Origin: Planctomycetota bacterium
GTDB taxonomy: Bacteria > Planctomycetota > UBA8108 > UBA1146
Direction: 5' to 3'
Assembly (NCBI GenBank): GCA_002691835.1
Contig: NZJA01000096.1
Coordinates: 1-7,752, forward strand
Length of the DNA stretch: 7,752 nt
The stretch's first letter is position 1. Each line of letters begins with the position of its first letter. This document shows, one piece after another, positions 6,145-7,752 of this stretch. A program made the translations under genes and the position numbers. The notes beneath the pieces are model-generated. The model saw nothing but the letters and a program-made list of their open reading frames with translations, was not told where the DNA came from and ran no database searches.

Positions 6145-7232
6145 ATGGCTCGTCGACCAGCTAAATGTTACCGCGTGATCAAGAACAAGCCATATCCTAA
6201 GTCTAGATACTGCCGTGGCGTCCCTGATCCCAAAATCCGTATATATGACGCCGGAATGAAAAAGTATTCGGTGGACGCTTTCCCTACGTGTGTGCACCTT
6301 GTCAGGTCAGGAGTTCATCGTATTAGCGATCTTATTTTCTTCGGACATTGCATGCATCGCAATCTCGCGCAGCAGCATGACGCTTTGGTCGGCTGCTATC
6401 AGCTTGCGAGCAAGCTTTTCCAGACTTGTTACACTCTTGTTTTTAGGGCTTGTTTGAGATACGTCGAGGGTTCGGCAACCTCGCCTCGCACGCGCTCGTC
6501 ACACCCGGCTGAAAATATGTTACGAAGTCGAACTTCAACTTCGCACACGTAATACGTTAGCAGTGCTTTTATCTGAGCTCGGTTTTGAAGTTTTCGAGGC
6601 TTACGGCCAGGCCGAGCCGCATCGCCCTACCAAGCCCTAGCTCTTTTCGGCCTCTTTACCACAGACGGTTTTTGACCTACGTTGCCCTCCTTTTGAACAG
6701 TTTCGAAAAAGAGCAGGTCTCATCAGAAGCAATGGAGGCTGGACGGATCGCGGCCAACAAGTACATGGTAAAGAACGCTGGCAAGGACCAATTTCACCTC
6801 CGCGTGCGGCTTCACCCCTTTCACTGCCTGCGCATCAACAAGATGCTTTCCTGTGCCGGCGCGGATCGTCTCCAAACTGGTATGCGCGGTGCATTTGGCA
6901 AGGTGCAGGGAACCGCGGCGCGTATCGCCATCGGCCAGATCATGCTTTCCATCCGAACCAAGGACGTGCATGGTGTGAAGGCTGTTGAGGCCTTCCGCCG
7001 CGCGAAGTTTAAGTTTCCTGGTCGTCAGAAGATTGTCACCTCCCGCCAGTGGGGGTTTACCAAGTTCACACGTGAAGATTATGTTGCATGGAAGCAAGAG
7101 GGTCGTATCCAGCCCGATGGTGTGAACGCAAAGCTTTATGAGAATCACGGTCGTCTTGAGGCACGCCCTCCCTCCACTCTTTTCTTGCAGCCGGCACGTG
7201 TGTACAAAGACCGAATCGGCTTGAAGAAGTAA
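6145..7232 (+). CDS. RPL10: 60S ribosomal protein L10 (uL16)
   Basis: A cytosolic large-subunit ribosomal protein that sits near the P-site and peptidyl-transferase region and joins late in 60S maturation. Spliced model: exons 6145-6305 and 6701-7232, giving 230 aa. The N-terminus [10 protein letters not shown], then [20 protein letters not shown], is nearly invariant in the family. HLV-S54[10 protein letters not shown] is restored by splicing, followed by [30 protein letters not shown] (103-121), [13 protein letters not shown] and [13 protein letters not shown]. The protein is slightly longer than the usual 214-220 aa, owing to a lineage-specific basic tail (residues about 205-230). The start codon has G at -3 and G at +4. 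The open frame beginning around 6585 is intron followed by exon 2 and is not a separate gene. Expected to be strongly and constitutively expressed. Confidence 0.97.
6306..6700 (+). other. Intron of RPL10 (395 nt)
   Basis: The exon 1 end GTCAG meets intron start GTCAGG, and the intron ends CCTCCTTTTGAACAG before TTTCGAAAAAGAG. The junction re-forms AGT (Ser54). The donor departs from the usual GTRAGT, and the exon/intron border carries a tandem GTCAG-GTCAG; only the second copy keeps the frame. At 395 nt it is the longest intron here. I looked for a box C/D snoRNA inside and found no convincing C box; tRNA boxes are also absent. Confidence 0.93.
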
Positions 7233-7612
7233 AGGCCTGACACCTTCCTTGCTTGGCGGATTTGCGCTCATGAATGGAACTCTCGCACATGAATCAATTG
7301 CAAGTGCACAAGTAGTTAAGGTCGAGCGCAGCACTAGGCAGTGAGGATCTTGAAAACAGTTTATTCTCCTACTACAACTTCCCACCTTCACACTTCCAAG
7401 TAAATAATTATTAGTGTCAATGCATCAGTTGCTGAAATCAAAGTGCCTCGCAACATTATTTTCGCACCTGTTTTGATGACATTCGACTCGTCAAGGGGAT
7501 CATTAAATGATTGCTGCGTGCCGTCAGCCCATCCAATACCTACTGATTTTTTCAGAGAGATCGTCGGTCGCCGTGCGGGCATATGAGGATTGTCATATAT
7601 TTGACCTTGCTC
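7233..7612. other. RPL10 3' flank, no confident gene
   Basis: This stretch holds the RPL10 3' UTR and termination region. A 64-codon ATG-initiated frame on the minus strand (7388-7582) is the only open frame of note; it has no family resemblance, no TATA box at a workable distance and a weak start context, so it is not called as a gene. No TGTAA signal is seen on the + strand between the stop codon and 7400. Confidence 0.4.
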
Positions 7613-7638
7613 CGTAACGCGTTACGTAACGTTACGTA
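7613..7638. promoter_or_regulatory. Overlapping palindromes with four GTAAC/GTTAC half-sites
   Basis: Two perfect palindromes overlap: CGTAACGCGTTACG (7613-7626) and TACGTAACGTTACGTA (7623-7638). Together they make four half-sites in alternating orientation (GTAAC 7614-7618, GTTAC 7621-7625, GTAAC 7626-7630, GTTAC 7631-7635). The centre contains TTACGTAA (7622-7629), a known bZIP (PAR/C/EBP-type) consensus. It ends 32 nt before a TATA box, a typical place for an activator site. Which factor binds is inference. Confidence 0.6.
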
Positions 7639-7670
7639 CAAAGACTTTGTCTGTTTGCTCTGTGCGCCAT

Positions 7671-7678
7671 TATAAATA
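7671..7678 (+). promoter_or_regulatory. TATA box of a + strand gene beyond the window
   Basis: TATAAATA, identical to the box at 12-19, sits just downstream of the palindrome array. No ATG occurs on the + strand from here to the window end, so the coding start lies past 7752. A start site near 7700 is expected. GTAAGC at 7745-7750 matches the AGPase intron 1 donor and could begin an intron in this gene's leader or first exon. Confidence 0.5.
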
Positions 7679-7752
7679 GACCGCCGAAAGTTTGAGTTAA
7701 ATCCCCCATAGAAAACGAGGGTTTATTACCCCATCCTGCTCTCTGTAAGCCG

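Noticed and set aside
6440..6520. tRNA-like B box (GGGTTCGGCAACC) in the RPL10 intron
   Set aside because: No A box or acceptor stem can be placed upstream; it only forms a small local hairpin.
6723..7391. 222-codon minus-strand frame opposite RPL10
   Set aside because: It is the antisense shadow of strongly conserved RPL10 exon 2 and resembles no family.
7470..7550. Box C/D snoRNA (TTGATGAC with ACTGAT about 70 nt on)
   Set aside because: The C box lacks the purine start, and the flanks do not form a convincing terminal stem.
1..7752. Mobile element, CRISPR array or defence-like cluster
   Set aside because: No transposase, integrase, long terminal or inverted repeats, or regularly spaced repeats were seen; the genes are ordinary nuclear housekeeping and metabolic genes.

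Overview
The window looks like nuclear DNA of a photosynthetic eukaryote, most likely a green alga (Viridiplantae). Three things point there: spliceosomal introns with GT-AG ends, a cytosolic ribosomal protein of eukaryotic type (uL16/RPL10), and two proteins characteristic of the green lineage. These two are a plant-type ADP-glucose pyrophosphorylase of the large-subunit class and a Tim17/22/23-family (PRAT) protein carrying a C-terminal SAM domain, as in plant HP30/TRIC. Red algae and glaucophytes are generally thought to make starch from UDP-glucose, so the ADP-glucose enzyme argues against them. I cannot name the species.

Layout. Positions 1-1097 hold a three-exon PRAT-SAM (TRIC/HP30-like) gene on the + strand, with a TATAAATA box at its start. 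Positions 1413-2594 hold an intron-free mitochondrial-carrier-family gene on the minus strand, convergent with the first, with a strong hairpin just past its stop codon. Positions 2595-3772 are about 1.2 kb without a recognisable gene between two divergent start codons. Positions 3773-5504 hold the ADP-glucose pyrophosphorylase gene, rebuilt as three exons with a very short first exon. Positions 5505-6144 are non-coding, with a direct-repeat/palindrome cluster and a hairpin. Positions 6145-7232 hold RPL10 in two exons. Positions 7233-7752 are non-coding and end in a clear promoter (stacked palindromes plus a TATA box) for a + strand gene that begins beyond the window.

The genes are independent eukaryotic units, not an operon. 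Two encode organelle membrane transport proteins, one makes the glucosyl donor for starch synthesis, and one is a core 60S ribosomal protein. Introns are few (89, 117, about 226, 57 and 395 nt) and biased towards the 5' ends. Naive open reading frames misplace the starts of three of the four genes, so the spliced models and start choices given here are the main added value. I see no mobile element, CRISPR array, tRNA, rRNA or defence-like cluster. The most unusual items are the promoter palindrome array at 7613-7638, the large-subunit-type AGPase that keeps the catalytic residues, and the carrier with a degenerate second repeat signature.
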